From contig NC_136000.1 of NCBI RefSeq assembly GCF_048128805.1, forward strand, positions 9,225,354 to 9,289,353: DNA of 64,000 nt, read 5' to 3'. Every line of letters starts with the position of its first letter. Within the stretch, counting starts at the first letter, position 1. A program made the position numbers and the translations under genes. This document shows, piece by piece, positions 61,186 to 64,000 of this stretch. Under the pieces are notes generated by a model. That model saw only the letters and a program-made list of their open reading frames with translations, was not told the DNA's origin and made no database searches. This DNA is from Centroberyx gerrardi. Its lineage: Eukaryota; Chordata; Actinopteri; Beryciformes; Berycidae.

Positions 61186-64000
61186 TGAGCCTTTGTGGAA
61201 GAAAAAGTGAGGTATCAAATATTTTAAATGCAAATATTAATATTTATATCAGCAATAATTTAAGTGATTAACATTAAAAACACTGACTTCTTTATTTATT
61301 AAACATGACCAGGAAATTGTCAAGGTCAGCTTTGCCAAATATCTCAAATTTCTCTGGGTAAACTACAGAAATTAAAACCAATGTGGGATTCATTAGCGCT
61401 ATAATAATCTCGTTAGTGACCAAACCGCTTCTATTTGACCTTACTGTGTCAGTTACAGTTGTGAACAACACAAACACCTTGTTGGATGGTGTGTGTTGTG
61501 TATGAATGTAGTTCTCGCCGAATTATGTAGTTTTATGTCTCAATGTACTGGCGGTGCACTAAGAAATATTCCTAGCAACCCTTGTGTTGATATGGCAATA
61601 CAGTTGACCTTTGACCTGAGAAATATTCTGTCTTTGTGATCACCAATGTGATTCCTTCCCTATTATCCCAGATGAAATAACTCCTGGCACAATTATCAAT
61701 CTTTATCGACTTCGACCCACATGAATCCATTGGTACAGTAAGAGGGCAGATTGCAGATTTGATTTTGTGCCTCTCGGTGCTTTTCAGTGAAGGAATGGGG
61801 CGACACAAACATCAACTCTGCTTTAAATCCTTTTCCTTATGTGCCAGATAAAGCTTTTACAACATGAAAGGATGCTCAGCTCATTCCAACAACGCTGACA
61901 AGAGGAAGGAACAAATGCAATATTTATCTCCTGTGTGATTTTTGGGAAATAGATGCAAAATAATCAAGGACCTTTTGAAATATTAAAAGAAATTTGTCAA
62001 GGTTTTCCCGTCTCTCAAATCTCTTTGGATAGCCAGGGTAAATAAAATCCAAGCCAATGTGGAACTCATTAATACAACAGAGATGTTGCTAGTTGCACAT
62101 TCAGCCTCTAGCTGAAGTCTTTATGTCAATTAACAGAACAACAAATGTCTATTTAAGCTGCATAGTAACTAGTGAGAGAGAGAAATAGAGAGGAGGTTGG
62201 TGCTGTAAATAAAAAAATCTATCATGTCTCATGAAGTACTAACATGCATTTAACTGTGAACTGACTGTGTGTGTGTGTGTGTGTGTGTGTGTGGGGGGGT
62301 ACTTTAGCTCATGACCTTTAGGGTTTTTTGTATTTTATTCTTGTGTATTTTTTGTATTTCAATTTATTTATTTTTTTCCCTCAGACATGCAACGCGGTTT
62401 TCCTGCTTTTAGTATTCTTGCTCACATCCCTGCACACTCAAATCGTTGTTTTTGTGATCAACAAAGCACCAACAAGCCACAAAGGCCTACACTACACTGC
62501 AGCCTGTACAGTACATGTGTGATTCAGGCCTTATTCCGCATGAAATAACAACGTGCAGATTAACTTCCATTTAATGACTCTGACCCAGTGAACCCCTGAA
62601 TGAGAGGGGGTCTTCCTCGTCGTTCTCGGTTCACCGTGGTTCTCATGATATAAGATTCCAGGTTTGACTTCTCCCTGCACGGCGCTTTGCAGCTAAGGAA
62701 TGGGGCGACACAAAACTTGTCAGCTCTTTCTTGAATCCCTTTTCATATTTGTCATATAAAGCACTTACAACATGAAAGGACGCTCAGCTTATTCGCACAA
62801 GATCTTGAATATCGAAGCCGGCTCCTTTAAGCTCTTTGTGCGAGATGACAGCAGAGAGGCAGAGTAAATAGCCAAAAATAAAACAAAGCACCAATAAAGA
62901 CAACACTGTCAATCTGTCCAGGCGAGCCAAAAGGCTCATTTAAATCACGTTAGAGCGAGAAAATCAAATCAAAGTGTCTCTTTTCCAACACATTTGGATT
63001 CTACTAGTGACAAATAACAGTGGTGACACCTAATTTAGAGCGTGGTGACCATACGCCAGCAAATAAACACTCAGGTTTGTTACGCTTGTCGAAAAATCAC
63101 CCATCACACATTTCACAGACAGGTTAGGTTATTGGAGTAAATTCTGATTCCTACATATTTTGCACCCAGACAGTTGTTTTTAGGCTAGATGTATTCATAA
63201 GTAATTTGCTGCGTAAAGTGTTTCTGCCAGTGCAAAAATCAATCATGTGAATGTGTGTCAGGAAGGTTCCTCACAGTACCATCACTATTCCTCAACTTAA
63301 TTTTCTGACAATTTAATCATTAATCAAGTAATAAAATAAAACATGTAATAGAGCTAACAGCAGTTGGTAAGATGATATATAGGAAATTTCAACTTTAACT
63401 ATCAACTTATCAACTTACTTGCATTAATATTAATTAATAATTGCAGTAAATTCGCTGCTGATGTCCAAAACCAAGTGATTCTCTGTTTGGGATGAATCAC
63501 ATAGGCTTCTTAAAATTTTGAATTATCACTTGATGCAAATATATTTAATCTGCAATTCATATCCAAGTACACCTCTAACAACATGCTTACTCAAACATTG
63601 ATACAGTATGGCTTGTAAAATAATGTTTCAGATTTCCTAATATTTCTTTGATTCATTTATTCATTTCTTTGTTTCATTTGGGAGAGGATCAATGCTTTCC
63701 AAATCTGTGACACTGTATGCACTTGAACATTTGAACAATCACAAAACTATCCTTTCTATTGACAACCTCATAACGCAGCGGAGCCTGGAGGGTGAAAACC
63801 GATGCCTTGTTTTTCTTAACAACTGCCATGATTTGTTGGACTGGCAGCCTGAGATAACAAGAGTGGGCATCACAGATACAGGATGACCCACTGAGGAACG
63901 GTTTGTTTTAAACCTACGTTGCTTTTCAAAAACAACCCTTTCAACACATTTTATTCAGAATCTGTCTATTTGTATTCTCCCCTGCTCTAAAGCTCCATGA
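61186..64000. other. Gene-free region downstream of mdfic-like gene
   Basis: No exon is recognised. It contains a diverged duplication (61313-61890 versus 61989-62805, see findings), a (GT)n tract at 62265-62293 and AT-rich unique sequence to the window end. Confidence 0.5.

Overview
This is vertebrate nuclear DNA, almost certainly from a ray-finned (teleost) fish. The genes are intron-split with clean GT-AG junctions. Every protein I recognise is a vertebrate one. The spacers and introns carry short terminal-inverted-repeat transposons and dinucleotide tracts of the kind common in fish. The gene order bmt2 - ppp1r3a - foxp2 - mdfic, with tmem168 beside it, is the order I recall from human 7q31.1. 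Here it is joined to ptdss2, which in human lies elsewhere (11p15.5).

Layout. About 1-10 kb: the last three coding exons and long 3' UTR of ptdss2 (+), entered part-way through the gene. About 11-15.7 kb: tmem168 (-), tail-to-tail with ptdss2. About 17.6-23.7 kb: bmt2/SAMTOR (-). About 23.9-27.5 kb: a spacer where I find no gpr85 or smim30. About 27.6-34.8 kb: ppp1r3a (-), four exons, 1,496 residues. About 35.6-36.8 kb: an intronless forkhead gene resembling FoxQ2 (+), divergent from ppp1r3a. About 38.4-52 kb: a foxp2-class gene (+) with 15 coding exons whose phases all close into 588 residues. About 55.8-60.8 kb: an mdfic-like I-mfa-domain gene (+), start unresolved. About 60.9-64 kb: no gene, but an old diverged duplication.

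The genes do not form one pathway. They are a conserved linkage block: phospholipid synthesis (ptdss2), a poorly characterised membrane protein (tmem168), S-adenosylmethionine sensing for mTORC1 (bmt2), muscle glycogen-targeting of protein phosphatase 1 (ppp1r3a), two forkhead transcription factors, and a myogenic-factor inhibitor (mdfic). The most interesting points are: a FoxP2-class protein lacking the long polyglutamine tract, one N-terminal exon and the CtBP-binding motif, suggesting a relaxed second teleost copy; a FoxQ2-like gene wedged into the foxp2-ppp1r3a interval; a decayed second copy of that gene's 3' end inside the first foxp2 intron; and a caspase-like His/Cys motif pair in the C-terminal domain of Tmem168.

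All exon models are read by eye from splice sites, reading frame and remembered family sequences. No alignment or database search was run.
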